Below, one piece after another: positions 1 to 9,758 of a DNA stretch of 64,000 bases. The DNA is from Thiotrichales bacterium. GTDB lineage: Bacteria > Pseudomonadota > Gammaproteobacteria > Thiomicrospirales > Thiomicrospiraceae. Both the position numbers and the translations under genes were made by a program. Each line of letters opens with the position of its first letter. The first letter of the stretch is position 1. Under the pieces are notes generated by a model. It searched no databases, was not told the DNA's origin, and saw only the letters and a program-made list of their open reading frames with translations. The DNA lies in the NCBI GenBank assembly GCA_016936535.1, contig JAFGXP010000017.1:164830-228829 (forward strand). Reading direction: 5' to 3'.

Positions 1-1066
1 TTAAATCTGCCGGGCGCGCTCGCTCCAAATCTTCTGGCACTCGCTGCCCAGTACTTAAATAACTCAGCGGTAAGTTCGATTCGCTTAAGACCGTCAACGC
101 ATTTCCCAAACCGGTGGCTTCGTCAAGTTTGGTGAGGATGCAACCCCGTAAAACGACTTCACCGAACGAACGAACAATGTCACGCATGACACTCAACTGC
201 GTTGCCGCCGACATCACCAAATAATTGTGTACCATATTAATGCCCTGATGACCTGAGGTCAGCTGACGGGACAGCTGTAAATCACGCTGACTCATTCCGG
301 CCGTATCAATTAGCACCAGTTTTTTATGAGCCAAAGAGGTTAATAAGCTGTACAGCTCGCCTTGCGTATTGGCGACATAAACCGGTACCTGAATCAAATC
401 GGCAAACAACTTTAGTTGAGCTTGAGCGCCAATTTTATAACCATCGGTTGTAATCAAGGCCAAATCGGTTGGGCTATGGCGAATCACAAAACGACTCGCC
501 AACTTCGCAATTGTGGTGGTTTTCCCCACCCCTGTTGGTCCAACTAAAGCCAAAATGCCGCCGCGTTCGAGAGGATCGCGCTCCTCTTCTTGTAAACCAT
601 TTTGTAAATGCTGCAAAATTCTGGGCCACTCTAGAGCGCCGCTCGCTGCCGTTTGTTCGATCAACATTTCGCTGAGCTCCCAACCGAGCCCTAACGCCAT
701 TAAACGCTTTAGCAGTGCGACTTTTTCCGGCTTAGCAAGCGCTTCTTGCCCCCAGGCCAAACCCGAAACCTGACTTTCCAGCAGATGACGAACCTGAGCC
801 AATTCTTGCGCCATGCGCTGTATATCGGCGGTTGAGGCAGAGGGCGCTTCAAATCCGCCTAAGGGCGAGGAAGTATTGGTCTTCAGTGGATTTATTGGGG
901 TAGGCGGCTCGGATTCGGGGGAATCGGAAGGCTCCAAGGCTGCCACAATTTCGACACCTTCTTCGGTCTCTCTTGTCGATAAAATGACAGCTTCATCGCC
1001 ATGCGCTGCGCGGACAGCATTCATCGCTTGACGCATCGTCGGTGCGAAATAGCGTTTAATGTGCAT
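1..1066 (-). CDS. flhF: Flagellar SRP-like GTPase FlhF (3' end beyond window)
   Basis: FlhF is an SRP-family GTPase that sets the position and number of polar flagella at the inner membrane. The visible part begins MHIKRYFAPTMRQAMNAV. It has an acidic, proline-rich spacer (about residues 45-80) and then the NG domain with P-loop GPTGVGKTTTIAKLA near residue 176, followed by DTAGM and the TKLDEA guanine-specificity motif. The frame is open to base 1, so the C-terminus is missing. The ATG at 1066 directly follows the flhA stop codon, and its ribosome site AAGGAGG lies inside the last flhA codons, which implies translational coupling. fleN/flhG and fliA would be expected beyond the left edge, but that is inference. 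Confidence 0.95.
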   Translation of the reverse strand, partial: MHIKRYFAPTMRQAMNAVRAAHGDEAVILSTRETEEGVEIVAALEPSDSPESEPPTPINPLKTNTSSPLGGFEAPSASTADIQRMAQELAQVRHLLESQVSGLAWGQEALAKPEKVALLKRLMALGLGWELSEMLIEQTAASGALEWPRILQHLQNGLQEEERDPLERGGILALVGPTGVGKTTTIAKLASRFVIRHSPTDLALITTDGYKIGAQAQLKLFADLIQVPVYVANTQGELYSLLTSLAHKKLVLIDTAGMSQRDLQLSRQLTSGHQGINMVHNYLVMSAATQLSVMRDIVRSFGEVVLRGCILTKLDEATGLGNALTVLSESNLPLSYLSTGQRVPEDLERARPADL

Positions 1067-3163
1067 CTAGCCTCCTTGCCCTACGTTAGCAACCACACTA
1101 ATTTGGCGATTTTCCGGCACCTCTGAATAGGCCAAAATCACCAAATTTTGCAAGCTAAAGCGGAATAAACGCGCCAGTTGCGCTCGAATCTGCGGTGCAA
1201 CCAGTAAAACAGGCGTTTGCCCGCCTACTTCGATTTTTTGCGCCTGCTCTTTAAGCGTTCCATGCAACCGTTCAGCCAACCCAGGATCAATCGCTAACTG
1301 CCCTTCCGGTGCGCCTTGAGTGGCTTTAAGCAAAAGTTGTTCCAAACTTGGATCCAAAGTAATCACCTTGAGTTCACCCTCATTCCCAACCAACTGCTGA
1401 ACAATCGATCGACCGAGAGCCGCTCGCACTAACATAGTGAAATCCGCAGCACTTTTCACCGAATCAGCGGCCGCCGTTAGGGTTTCAAGAATGGTGCGCA
1501 TATCCCGAATGGAGACCTTTTCTTGCAAGAGATTCTGTAACACCTTAACCAAAGTGGCTAGAGCCATTTTTTCAGGAATCAGTTCCGCCACCAATTTGGG
1601 AGAGCTTTGCTTGAGCTTATCCAATAATTGCTGAACTTCATCATGCCCAAGCAGCTGATAAGCGTAATCTTGAATCAATTGACTGATGTGAGTTGCCACG
1701 ACCGTACTGGCATCCACCACCGTATAACCTAATGCCTGAGCCTGATCTTGCACTTCAGGAGCAATCCAGACCGCTTCGAGACCAAATGCCGGATCAGTGG
1801 TTTTCAGCCCATTTACATCGCCGAAAACTTGGCCTGGGTTAATGGCCAGCTCTTTATCAGGATAGATTTCCCCTTGGCCCGAATCCACTCCCATCAGCAT
1901 AATCCGATAGTGATTGGGTTTTAGGTCGAGATTATCGCGGATATGCACGGGCGGAACCAAAAAACCCAATTCTTGCGAAACCTTACGTCGCACCCCTTTA
2001 ATCCGATCCAGCAGTTGACCATTCTGGCTTTGATCAACCATAGGAATTAAACGGTAACCCACCTCTAAGCCCAAAACATCAACATTTTGGACATCCTCCC
2101 AAGTCAACTCTTTGGGTTTATTCACCTCTACACCACTCTGTTCCAACGGCATGGAAGTAGTTTGGACTTGCTGCTGTTGCTGGCGATGAATCCAGTAGGC
2201 TCCTGCTCCAGCAACACTGGCGAAAGTTAAAAAAGCAACATTAGGCATTCCGGGAATCAAGCCCATAAAACCAATCACCCCAGCCGTGGTACCAAGCGCT
2301 TTTGGATGGGAAAACATCTGGGCTTGCATCTGTTCGCCCATGTCTTGCCTTTCTGTGCCGCTAACTCGGGTCACAATAATCGCCGTCGCGGTGGAGAGAA
2401 TCAATGCGGGAATCTGTGCAACTAAACCATCACCCAGTGTCAAGATGGTGTAAATCTCCGCCGCCTCAGAAAAGGCAAGATCGTGTTGCGCCATGCCAAT
2501 TGCAAAACCGCCCACCAAGTTGATAAACAGAATAAACAGGCCAGCAATCGCATCGCCGCGAACAAACTTGCTAGCTCCATCCATCGACCCATAAAACTCA
2601 GCCTCGGTCGCTACTTCAGCGCGTCTTTGCTGAGCCTGCTCTTGGGTAATCAAACCCGCGTTCAAATCCGCGTCAATCGCCATTTGTTTACCAGGCATCG
2701 AATCCAGCGTAAAACGGGCGCTGACTTCCGCAACGCGTCCAGCCCCTTTGGTAATCACCACAAAATTGATCACCACTAAAATCGCGAACACCACCAACCC
2801 CACGGCATAGTTGCCGCCAATTACAAACTCACCGAACGCCTGAATCACTTCACCGGCGGCATCTTCACCTTGATGTCCTTCTAGTAGAATCACGCGAGTT
2901 GAAGCGATATTGAGCGATAAACGAAATAGGGTGGCAACGAGAATAATGGTGGGGAAAACCGCAAAATCTAACGGGCGTTTGGCATATAAGGTCACCATTA
3001 ACACCACCAGTGATAACGCGATGTTAAAGGTAAAGAAAATATCCAACAGAAATGGTGGCAGTGGGATGGTCACCATGCCTAAGAGCGCTAAGACCGCAAT
3101 GGGCACCATGAGGCTCTTGCTTAAACGATCCTTAGCGATATTTGCAAACAGATTGAGTTTCAT
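1067..3163 (-). CDS. flhA: Flagellar export gate protein FlhA
   Basis: FlhA is the large membrane subunit of the flagellar type III export gate. It couples proton flow to export and docks chaperone-substrate complexes on its cytoplasmic domain. The N-terminal half is a run of hydrophobic segments with the family hallmarks TLFRLSLNIASTR and a cytoplasmic loop containing SARFTLDSMPGKQMAIDADL. The C-terminal half is the soluble export domain. I place the start at the ATG at 3163 (698 aa, MKLNLFANI). An in-frame TTG at 3181 would add six residues and also has a purine-rich stretch upstream, so the start is not certain. The gene lies between flhB and flhF in the long fli-flh operon. Confidence 0.97.
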   Translation of the reverse strand: MKLNLFANIAKDRLSKSLMVPIAVLALLGMVTIPLPPFLLDIFFTFNIALSLVVLMVTLYAKRPLDFAVFPTIILVATLFRLSLNIASTRVILLEGHQGEDAAGEVIQAFGEFVIGGNYAVGLVVFAILVVINFVVITKGAGRVAEVSARFTLDSMPGKQMAIDADLNAGLITQEQAQQRRAEVATEAEFYGSMDGASKFVRGDAIAGLFILFINLVGGFAIGMAQHDLAFSEAAEIYTILTLGDGLVAQIPALILSTATAIIVTRVSGTERQDMGEQMQAQMFSHPKALGTTAGVIGFMGLIPGMPNVAFLTFASVAGAGAYWIHRQQQQQVQTTSMPLEQSGVEVNKPKELTWEDVQNVDVLGLEVGYRLIPMVDQSQNGQLLDRIKGVRRKVSQELGFLVPPVHIRDNLDLKPNHYRIMLMGVDSGQGEIYPDKELAINPGQVFGDVNGLKTTDPAFGLEAVWIAPEVQDQAQALGYTVVDASTVVATHISQLIQDYAYQLLGHDEVQQLLDKLKQSSPKLVAELIPEKMALATLVKVLQNLLQEKVSIRDMRTILETLTAAADSVKSAADFTMLVRAALGRSIVQQLVGNEGELKVITLDPSLEQLLLKATQGAPEGQLAIDPGLAERLHGTLKEQAQKIEVGGQTPVLLVAPQIRAQLARLFRFSLQNLVILAYSEVPENRQISVVANVGQGG

Positions 3164-3204
3164 CACCCTTTTCCATGTCAACGCCTTCCTTGGCTCTGCA
3201 GCGT

Positions 3205-4329
3205 CTATTGCGTACGTAAGCCCTGCGGAATCGGTAAGTTGGCAAAATCCAATGTCTGAGCGGTGCCCTGCTCTTTCAGTTGATAAACATAAGCCAGAAC
3301 GGCAGCCACCGCTTTAAAAAGATCGTACGGAATCGGTCGATCAATTTCGGCATTATAGTACAAAGCCCGCGCCAAAGGCGGCGCCTCAATCATTGGCACC
3401 CCATGCTCTTTTGCAAGGGTGCGAATCTGCGCTGCCATAAAATCACTGCCTATCGCCAAGACGAAAGGTTCACTCATCTGCAAAGGATCGTATTTTAGCG
3501 CCACGGCAAAGTGTGTTGGGTTGGTGATCACCACATCGGCTTGTGGCACTTTTTGCATCATTCGTCGCTGCGACATGGCTCGTTGCATCTGGCGAATTCG
3601 CCCTTTTACCTCGGGATTCCCTTCCTGCTGTTTAAACTCTTCTTTAACTTCCTGCTTGGTCATTTTCAACTGACGGTTATAGTTCCAGAGTTGAAAAGGC
3701 ACATCAATAATAGCCACCAAAAGTAGGGAAAGACTCGCAAAAATAAAGGCTTGTACGATTAAGCTCGCCGCATGTGCTAACGCAAAATCTTTTGGCTCAA
3801 CCCCCAACCCTAGCAATTCACCAAAGGTTAAATAGACAAATGCCCCCGCCATGCTCATCACGAGCAAAAACTTCGCCAATGCCTTAAACAGTTCCATTAA
3901 AGCTTGAGTTGAAAAAAGCCGTTTCAGCCCTTTGATTGGGTTTAGTTTGGAAAATTTGGGCGCCATGGCCTGCGCACTAAATGCCCAGCCGCCCAACAAC
4001 ATCGGCGAAAGAATCGCAATCAAAACCATCAGTAAAAGGAAAGGCAACGTCATCCATAAAGATGCCAAGAGTAAGGCCAGAATTTGATCGGTCAGCTTAA
4101 GCGTATCAAACGCCACTTCGCGCGGAAAACTCAGTCCGCCGCTTAAAATCATGGCGAAATCCGCCATCATACCTTGACCAAAAACATAGAAAAACAGCGC
4201 TGCACCGAGTGTCATCAGTAAGGTGGTGAGCTCTTTTGAACGAGGGATGTCGCCTTTTTCACGGGCGTCACGTAGTTTTTTATCGGAAGGGTCTTCGGAT
4301 TTTTCGCTGCCGTCTTCGTTTTCTGCCAT
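3205..4329 (-). CDS. flhB: Flagellar export switch protein FlhB
   Basis: FlhB changes export specificity from rod/hook proteins to filament proteins when FliK signals that the hook is complete. The 374-residue protein has the charged N-terminus DPSDKKLRDAREKGDIPRSKE, four hydrophobic segments (about 35-60, 88-112, 145-175 and 185-215) and the cytoplasmic domain with the self-cleavage motif NPTH at residues 270-273, intact. The ATG at 4329 has a GGAGAGAG ribosome site. It sits between fliR and flhA with short gaps, as in most gammaproteobacterial clusters. Confidence 0.97.
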   Translation of the reverse strand: MAENEDGSEKSEDPSDKKLRDAREKGDIPRSKELTTLLMTLGAALFFYVFGQGMMADFAMILSGGLSFPREVAFDTLKLTDQILALLLASLWMTLPFLLLMVLIAILSPMLLGGWAFSAQAMAPKFSKLNPIKGLKRLFSTQALMELFKALAKFLLVMSMAGAFVYLTFGELLGLGVEPKDFALAHAASLIVQAFIFASLSLLLVAIIDVPFQLWNYNRQLKMTKQEVKEEFKQQEGNPEVKGRIRQMQRAMSQRRMMQKVPQADVVITNPTHFAVALKYDPLQMSEPFVLAIGSDFMAAQIRTLAKEHGVPMIEAPPLARALYYNAEIDRPIPYDLFKAVAAVLAYVYQLKEQGTAQTLDFANLPIPQGLRTQ

Positions 4330-4344
4330 TACTCTCTCTCCGCG

Positions 4345-5124
4345 TTATGGCGTATGCAGTTGCAATTGGCGCAGGGTCTGCACCGCCTGATGCACCAAGT
4401 CCTGAAGATGCGGCAAAATGATTGGCGTAGTCAATGCCAACATCAACAAACCGGCCAATAAGGTCACCGGAAAACCGACCGCAAAAATATTTAATGCAGG
4501 TGCGGCGCGGGTCACGACACCGAACGCAATATTGATTAGCAAAAGCGCGGTGATGGCCGGCAGAGCAACCAACACACCGGCGCTGAACATATAACCACCA
4601 AACTCGACAAGCGTCCACAGACTCTGTGGCGTAAAAAGAGAGGTTCCGACCGGTAAATAATCAAAACTGTCAATCACCACCTGTAATACCAGCAAATGTC
4701 CGTTTAATGCCAAAAAAAGCAAGGTAACAAAAATCACAAAATACTGTGACACCACCGGTGTACTCACGCCACTGGTTGGATCCGCCATTTGTGCAAACGC
4801 CAAACCCATGCCCATTGCAATTAAATAACCGGCCATCACAAAAGCCTGAAACACCACTAAAAACATCAAACCCATCGCCAAACCAATCACCACCTGTTGC
4901 AAGAGATAACCGATTCCCTGCGCACTGAATGGATCAACTGGCGGTGGCAAACTCAGCGCAGGCGCGGCAACCAGAGTAATAAAAAATGCCAACAACACTT
5001 TGGCGCGCGCGGGATAAGCACGCACACCAAATATAGGAATAATCGAGAGCATCGCGCCGATTCGCACAAACGGATAAAAATACAACCCTACCGCTTGCAA
5101 AAATTCCGCGTAGGAGAAACTCAT
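4345..5124 (-). CDS. fliR: Flagellar export apparatus protein FliR
   Basis: FliR is a membrane subunit of the FliPQR export gate inside the MS ring. The 259-residue protein is almost wholly hydrophobic with several membrane segments, and it carries the conserved stretch GLAMGLMFLVVFQAFVMAG and the NIAFGVVTRAAPALNIF region typical of FliR. I choose the ATG at 5124; a GTG just before it at 5127 is possible. The gene begins five bases after the fliQ stop codon and probably depends on translation of fliQ. Confidence 0.96.
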   Translation of the reverse strand: MSFSYAEFLQAVGLYFYPFVRIGAMLSIIPIFGVRAYPARAKVLLAFFITLVAAPALSLPPPVDPFSAQGIGYLLQQVVIGLAMGLMFLVVFQAFVMAGYLIAMGMGLAFAQMADPTSGVSTPVVSQYFVIFVTLLFLALNGHLLVLQVVIDSFDYLPVGTSLFTPQSLWTLVEFGGYMFSAGVLVALPAITALLLINIAFGVVTRAAPALNIFAVGFPVTLLAGLLMLALTTPIILPHLQDLVHQAVQTLRQLQLHTP

Positions 5125-5129
5125 CACCG

Positions 5130-5399
5130 CTACCCGATATAGGCCGGAATGTTCATAATCAATTCACGGCTAAACGAAATTAAGGTCGTCAACATCCAAG
5201 GACCAGCGACAATCAAGGCCACCACCACTATGGCTAATTTAGGGATAAAGCTGAGCGTCATTTCATTGATTTGAGTCGCTGCTTGAAACATCCCGACCAA
5301 TAAGCCGATAATCAAAGCGGGAATCAACAAGGGCGCTGAGAGGAGAACGGTAATTTCTAACATTTTCTCACCCAAGGTCAACACAAATTCCTGTTGCAT
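5130..5399 (-). CDS. fliQ: Flagellar export apparatus protein FliQ
   Basis: FliQ is a small export-gate subunit with two membrane helices (about residues 15-40 and 50-75), 89 residues long, the usual size. The motif GLLVGMFQAATQINEMTLSF is the family signature. The ATG at 5399 overlaps the fliP stop by one base (TGATG), and a strong GGAGG ribosome site lies six bases upstream inside the end of fliP, so the two are translationally coupled. Confidence 0.97.
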   Translation of the reverse strand: MQQEFVLTLGEKMLEITVLLSAPLLIPALIIGLLVGMFQAATQINEMTLSFIPKLAIVVVALIVAGPWMLTTLISFSRELIMNIPAYIG

Positions 5400-6142
5400 C
5401 AAATACCTCCGGGTACCACAAAACTATTGGCTAAAGTGCCAACTACCAATGCCCAACCGTCAATCAGCACAAACAGCATTAGCTTAAACGGCAGCGAAAT
5501 AATCATCGGTGAAAGCATCATCATCCCCATTGACATCAATAAGCTCGACACCACCAAATCAATAATGAGAAAGGGAATAAACAACATGAACCCAATTTGA
5601 AAAGCCGTTTTAAGTTCGGACGTCATAAAAGCCGGTACCAGAACTCGAAAGGGTACGGATTGCGGCTCGGTTAGCGTCACTTCGGCCATCTCGGCAAACA
5701 TCGCCAAATCATCTTCACGCGTTTGCTGCAGCATAAATTCGTGCATTGGCTTTGCCGCCACCTCAACCGCGTCTCGAAATGGCATCTGCTCTTCCATGTA
5801 GGGTTGCACGGCTTGATCATAGATTTTGTCAAACACCGGCGCCATGATGAACAAGGTCAAAAAAAGCGCTAAACCAATCAAGACTTGGTTTGACGGGGTT
5901 TGCATGGTGCCAAGAGCTTGACGCAAAAGCGCCAGCACAATCACTATCCGCAAAAAGGAGGTGGTCGCAATCAAAGCCGCTGGTAAAAGCGTTAACCCCG
6001 TCATCACTAGCAAAATTTGCAAGGTCAAACTGTAATCTTGATTGCCTTCGGCATCGGTTTCTACTGTAAAAGCGGGAATCCCCGGTTCGGCCCAAACCAA
6101 AGTCGGGAAGAGTGGCAATAACAACAGTAAAAATCGAATCAC
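5399..6142 (-). CDS. fliP: Flagellar export apparatus protein FliP
   Basis: FliP forms the core of the FliPQR export channel with five FliP subunits. The 247-residue protein has a cleavable signal peptide (residues 1 to about 18, ending VWA), then membrane segments with the family motifs [18 protein letters not shown] and [20 protein letters not shown]. It starts with GTG at 6142, overlapping the fliO stop by four bases (GTGA), with AAGGAG upstream. The order fliO-fliP-fliQ-fliR-flhB is the conserved one. Confidence 0.97.
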   Translation of the reverse strand: MIRFLLLLLPLFPTLVWAEPGIPAFTVETDAEGNQDYSLTLQILLVMTGLTLLPAALIATTSFLRIVIVLALLRQALGTMQTPSNQVLIGLALFLTLFIMAPVFDKIYDQAVQPYMEEQMPFRDAVEVAAKPMHEFMLQQTREDDLAMFAEMAEVTLTEPQSVPFRVLVPAFMTSELKTAFQIGFMLFIPFLIIDLVVSSLLMSMGMMMLSPMIISLPFKLMLFVLIDGWALVVGTLANSFVVPGGI

Positions 6143-6681
6143 AAGTTAGGCTCCTTTGACTCCGAACCAGCGGATTGAGAGGAATCGGCTGCGGCCGGCA
6201 TCGCATTCTTACGCTGTAGCGCCTCTTGCAAACGCTGTGCAAACGCCCCCGAAAACGGAGCCACAGAGGTTTCGGTTGGCAAACTCACCGGTTCCGCCAA
6301 CTGATGCAACGCACTGATTTTATTGGCAGTCACCCCAACTAAAATTTGCTCTTTCCCCACTTGTAACAGCAGAATGCGCTCACGTGGCCCAACGGACAAA
6401 GCACCTAATACCTTTAGTTGACCTTCCGCAACCCCGGCAAAGCGCCCATAACGCCGTAATAACCAAGCAGAAATAAAAATAATCAACAGAATCAGTAAAA
6501 GCGAGAAAAAGATTTGGGCAAAATAATCTGTCGGCTGCACCACCGATTCACCAATCTGAGGGGTTTGGCCAAGCGTTTGTTCAGCTAAAAGAGCGCTTGA
6601 GAATCCACCAAGGAACAATCCCAAAAATCCGTGGAACAGCCTGGTTACAAATATTGACCAAGAAGAGGCACTGAGCTGCAT
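6139..6681 (-). CDS. fliO: Flagellar assembly protein FliO
   Basis: FliO is a single-pass membrane protein that helps assemble and stabilise the FliP ring. I choose the ATG at 6681 ([11 protein letters not shown]), which has AAAGGA seven bases upstream. A longer reading from TTG at 6726 has no ribosome site. The protein has a signal-like segment (about 9-33), a periplasmic linker, a transmembrane helix (about 52-75, [18 protein letters not shown]) and a small cytoplasmic domain with [20 protein letters not shown]. FliO is poorly conserved, and identity rests on this shape plus position upstream of fliP. Confidence 0.9.
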   Translation of the reverse strand: MQLSASSWSIFVTRLFHGFLGLFLGGFSSALLAEQTLGQTPQIGESVVQPTDYFAQIFFSLLLILLIIFISAWLLRRYGRFAGVAEGQLKVLGALSVGPRERILLLQVGKEQILVGVTANKISALHQLAEPVSLPTETSVAPFSGAFAQRLQEALQRKNAMPAAADSSQSAGSESKEPNL

Positions 6682-6747
6682 GAAACCGTCCTTTGCAGGC
6701 ATTCTTGGCAAGCCACTTTGCTGCAACCGCTAAGAATGCGTTAACGC

Positions 6748-7173
6748 TTATTTGAGCTTACGAATCCGCTCTTGTGGGCTGATCACATCTGTCAAGCGCA
6801 CACCAAATTTATCATTAATAACGACCACTTCACCGTGGGCAATCAGCGTGCCGTTGACCAACAAATCCAAAGGCTCACCCGCCAAACGATCCATTTCAAT
6901 GACTGAACCTTGGGTATAGGAAAGCAAATTGCGAATCGAAACCTTTGCGCGGCCAATTTCCAATTGCAGGGTAACGGGGACATCCAGCAGAACATCCAAA
7001 TCCACTTTGCTTTTACCCGAGCCAGTACTGTCAGAAATCTCTTCAAAACTGGCTTTATCCGCCTGTTCGGCGAGGGCCGCACCCCATGGGTCTTCATCGT
7101 TGGCTTTTTTTTCAGCCTCGGCCTGTTCGGCAAGCGCATCACCCCAAGCGCTTAGATCATCCTGTTCACTCAC
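6748..7173 (-). CDS. fliN: Flagellar motor switch protein FliN
   Basis: FliN is a C-ring subunit that helps control rotation direction and binds FliH for export. The 141-residue protein has a variable acidic N-terminus (about 1-55, with two copies of a W-G-x-A-LAEQA pattern) and the SpoA domain: DVPVTLQLEIGRAKVSIRNL followed by GSVIEMDRLAGEPLDLLVNG and DKFGVRLTDV. The start is a GTG at 7173 with AAAGGAG seven bases upstream. It overlaps the end of fliM by eight bases. The duplicated N-terminal pattern (about residues 8-18 and 28-38) looks like a small internal repeat. Confidence 0.96.
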   Translation of the reverse strand: MSEQDDLSAWGDALAEQAEAEKKANDEDPWGAALAEQADKASFEEISDSTGSGKSKVDLDVLLDVPVTLQLEIGRAKVSIRNLLSYTQGSVIEMDRLAGEPLDLLVNGTLIAHGEVVVINDKFGVRLTDVISPQERIRKLK

Positions 7174-8185
7174 TGTACCACTCCTTTACGTTTTCCACTG
7201 TGCGTTCCAAGTAGGCGGGATGATGCAAAATCTGTTCCACCTTGACTGCTTTTTTGTCGCGGCTGCGTCCGAGTTTCCCGCGCAAAATTGCAATGTCTTC
7301 TGCCTTGACAGTGACCTGCTCGGGCATTTCAATCGGAATAATATCGCCGGTTTTCATTTTCATCAGACCGTCAAAACTCATAACAATCTCAAGCAGATTG
7401 ACGCTCAAATCAATTTCAATATTTTTTGCCTCTTCGCGCAGCGTTCGCGACCAACGATTGTCGCCCTCACCTTGCAGGTTTTGCATCCCTTCTTCCAGCT
7501 TATCGCGCACCGGTTCTAACATGGCGTAAGGCATGACAATATCTACTCGACCTTCAACACCTTCAAAACGGATATTAATTGGGCTGACCACAATCATATC
7601 GGTCGGATCGACAATCCCAGCAAACTTAGGATTCATCTCCGAGTGCATATACTCAATCTCAATATCCATCACAGGGCCCCATGCCTTGCGTAAATTTTGG
7701 GCAATGATATTGAGAATGCTGCGGACCATGCTCATTTCAACCGGGGTGTATTCGCGCCCCTCGATTTTGAACGGCAGTAACCCGGTGCCACCAAAGTAAA
7801 TATCAACCGCAGTAAAAACCAATTTACTGTCTAAGGTGAACAAGGAAACGCCATTGAGTGGATTAATTCGATAGATATTCAGACTGGTTGGCACATACAA
7901 ATTACGCAGATAATCAATCATCTTAATGATTTTGACCTCGGAAGCAGTGACCTCCACACTGGCCATAATCATCTCATTAAAATGGCGCTGAAATCCTCTG
8001 GCAAAACGCTCGTTGATAATATCCAAGGCTGGCAAACGGCCGCGTACAATCCGTTCCTGATTGGTAAAATCATAGACCTTAGCGCCCGCCGCCTCTGCGC
8101 CGCGATCGGTTTCGGTTTCAATATCACCGCCCCCCATCCCTTTGAGCAGAGCATCTACTTCATCTTGACTGAGAATATCATCCAT
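7166..8185 (-). CDS. fliM: Flagellar motor switch protein FliM
   Basis: FliM is the C-ring subunit that receives CheY-P and passes the switching signal to FliG. The 339-residue protein has the N-terminal CheY-binding peptide ILSQDEVDALLKG (residues 4-16), a short linker, the middle CheC-like domain with the GGxG-type loop (YFGGTGLLPF), and a C-terminal SpoA domain related to FliN. The ATG at 8185 is preceded by ACAGGT. It overlaps fliN and follows fliL by 23 bases. Confidence 0.97.
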   Translation of the reverse strand: MDDILSQDEVDALLKGMGGGDIETETDRGAEAAGAKVYDFTNQERIVRGRLPALDIINERFARGFQRHFNEMIMASVEVTASEVKIIKMIDYLRNLYVPTSLNIYRINPLNGVSLFTLDSKLVFTAVDIYFGGTGLLPFKIEGREYTPVEMSMVRSILNIIAQNLRKAWGPVMDIEIEYMHSEMNPKFAGIVDPTDMIVVSPINIRFEGVEGRVDIVMPYAMLEPVRDKLEEGMQNLQGEGDNRWSRTLREEAKNIEIDLSVNLLEIVMSFDGLMKMKTGDIIPIEMPEQVTVKAEDIAILRGKLGRSRDKKAVKVEQILHHPAYLERTVENVKEWYSE

Positions 8186-8208
8186 TTTACCTGTCCATCG
8201 TTAGGCGC

Positions 8209-8763
8209 TTACTGCATCACAAAGCGGGTCATGTAAACATCTTCGACCAACTCTGGATAAATTTTGTGTTGTTCCAGCACCTGACGTACCACGACCAACA
8301 GATCCGCACGTAACTTATCTGGCCCTTCGGCAGTAATCAAATCGTTGTAATGCTGGTTGCGCAGTAAGCGTTGAATATCATTTTTAAGAATGGGACGCAG
8401 CGGTTCCATATCCGTGACCACCTGCGGATAAAAGGTCATAAACTGCAAATCCACCGCCAAAAATTTGGCTTTCCCATCTCCATTAAAATTGACGACAAAC
8501 TTATCCATCACAAAATAATTCGGTGCCGCGTCCGCGGCCGGAGCTTCATATTGTTTATACTTCGGTGAATAGTTTTTGGTGTGATTATTTCCCTCTTCAA
8601 GCTGGGCATGCACTTCTTCAGTGGCGGCATTCTGTGGATTTTGTGCATTTAAGAGCAGATAAGCCATTGCACCCATGCCAACCAGCAGCAAAATCACTAC
8701 GACCAGTAGGATAATGATCATGCCTTTGCCACCACTTTTTTTTACTTCTGTCTCTTCAGCCAT
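8209..8763 (-). CDS. fliL: Flagellar basal body-associated protein FliL
   Basis: FliL is a single-pass inner-membrane protein that surrounds the stator and supports torque. Its 184 residues comprise a short cytoplasmic tail, a membrane helix (about 15-38, GMIIILLVVVILLLVGMG), a linker of about 40 residues and a periplasmic stomatin-like domain (YFVMDKFVVNF ... VYMTRFVMQ at the C-terminus), which is the family ending. It lies between motB and fliM, so stator and stator-support genes are adjacent here. Confidence 0.95.
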   Translation of the reverse strand: MAEETEVKKSGGKGMIIILLVVVILLLVGMGAMAYLLLNAQNPQNAATEEVHAQLEEGNNHTKNYSPKYKQYEAPAADAAPNYFVMDKFVVNFNGDGKAKFLAVDLQFMTFYPQVVTDMEPLRPILKNDIQRLLRNQHYNDLITAEGPDKLRADLLVVVRQVLEQHKIYPELVEDVYMTRFVMQ

Positions 8764-8806
8764 CTTGCACTCTCTTTTAGGTTTAGAACTCAGCGGATTC
8801 TTACAA

Positions 8807-9688
8807 TCAAGGCGATGGTAACACCTGACGCTGACTTAAATCTTCGTACTGCGGTGCCTCACTGAGACTGCGCAGTCGAGCCTCCGCTTCCTCATTCAAC
8901 ACAATAATACTGATTCTTCGGTTGCGCGGATTATAAGGATTTTCTTTATCAAATGGCACCGTATCAGCCATGCCTACCACTTGCGCCAAATCGCCGGCTT
9001 GCACACCGCCTTCTAATAATAAACGACGCGCGGCATTGGCTCGATCCGCAGAAAGCTCCCAATTGGTGTATTCCGAGCTCGAATGGTAACCCGATGAGTC
9101 CGTATGCCCAGCGATACTGATTTTTTTATCGGTTTTTGCCAAGACACTGCCCACCTCTTTGAGCAATTTAGCCGCATAATCTTTGGGTAAATCTACCCCC
9201 GTGCCAAACATGGGTCGCTTACGGTCGTCCAAAATCTGTACCTGCAAACCGTTCGGGGTAATTTCAATTTTTAGCTGCTCTTGCAGAGGACTGAGCACCT
9301 CATTTGCGGCAACACGCTCTTCTATCTCTTGCTTTAGGGCTTCCATTTCGGCTTGTTCAGCGGCCTTATCCGCGCCATCCTGCTCGCCTTCAGTACCCTT
9401 GGGCGCATCTTGATAGCCCCCCATATCAATCACTGCATCGGTCGGACGCCCAGCATTTTCAGACTCTACTAGGGTTGCAGGAGACGACTCAATCACTGAG
9501 GGATCGCGAAAGTATTCAGCCATCGCCTTCATCTCTTCATCATTGGTGCCACCAAGCACCCACAGCATCAAGAAAAACGCCATTGCTGCCGTCATGAAGT
9601 CGGCAAATGCAATTTTCCAAGCCCCTCCATGGGCGCCATGCGGGCATTTTTTAATCCGTTTTATAATGATCGATTGCTGATCGCTCAT
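8807..9688 (-). CDS. motB: Flagellar stator protein MotB
   Basis: MotB anchors the stator to peptidoglycan and provides the ion-binding aspartate. The 293-residue protein has the conserved entry HGAHGGAWKIAFADFMTAAM with Asp30 in the membrane helix (about 27-47), a plug/linker region, and a C-terminal OmpA-like domain with AGHTDSSGYHSSS and NWELSADRANAARRLL. The sequence around Asp30 resembles proton-driven MotB more than sodium-driven PomB; that is my inference. The ATG at 9688 has GGAGTC upstream. It follows motA by 70 bases. Confidence 0.96.
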   Translation of the reverse strand: MSDQQSIIIKRIKKCPHGAHGGAWKIAFADFMTAAMAFFLMLWVLGGTNDEEMKAMAEYFRDPSVIESSPATLVESENAGRPTDAVIDMGGYQDAPKGTEGEQDGADKAAEQAEMEALKQEIEERVAANEVLSPLQEQLKIEITPNGLQVQILDDRKRPMFGTGVDLPKDYAAKLLKEVGSVLAKTDKKISIAGHTDSSGYHSSSEYTNWELSADRANAARRLLLEGGVQAGDLAQVVGMADTVPFDKENPYNPRNRRISIIVLNEEAEARLRSLSEAPQYEDLSQRQVLPSP

Positions 9689-9758
9689 GCTGACTCCAAA
9701 TGCCGAAACATCGCGGTTGTCGTCTTATTCGTTATCGTCTGACGAAAGGACAATTAAG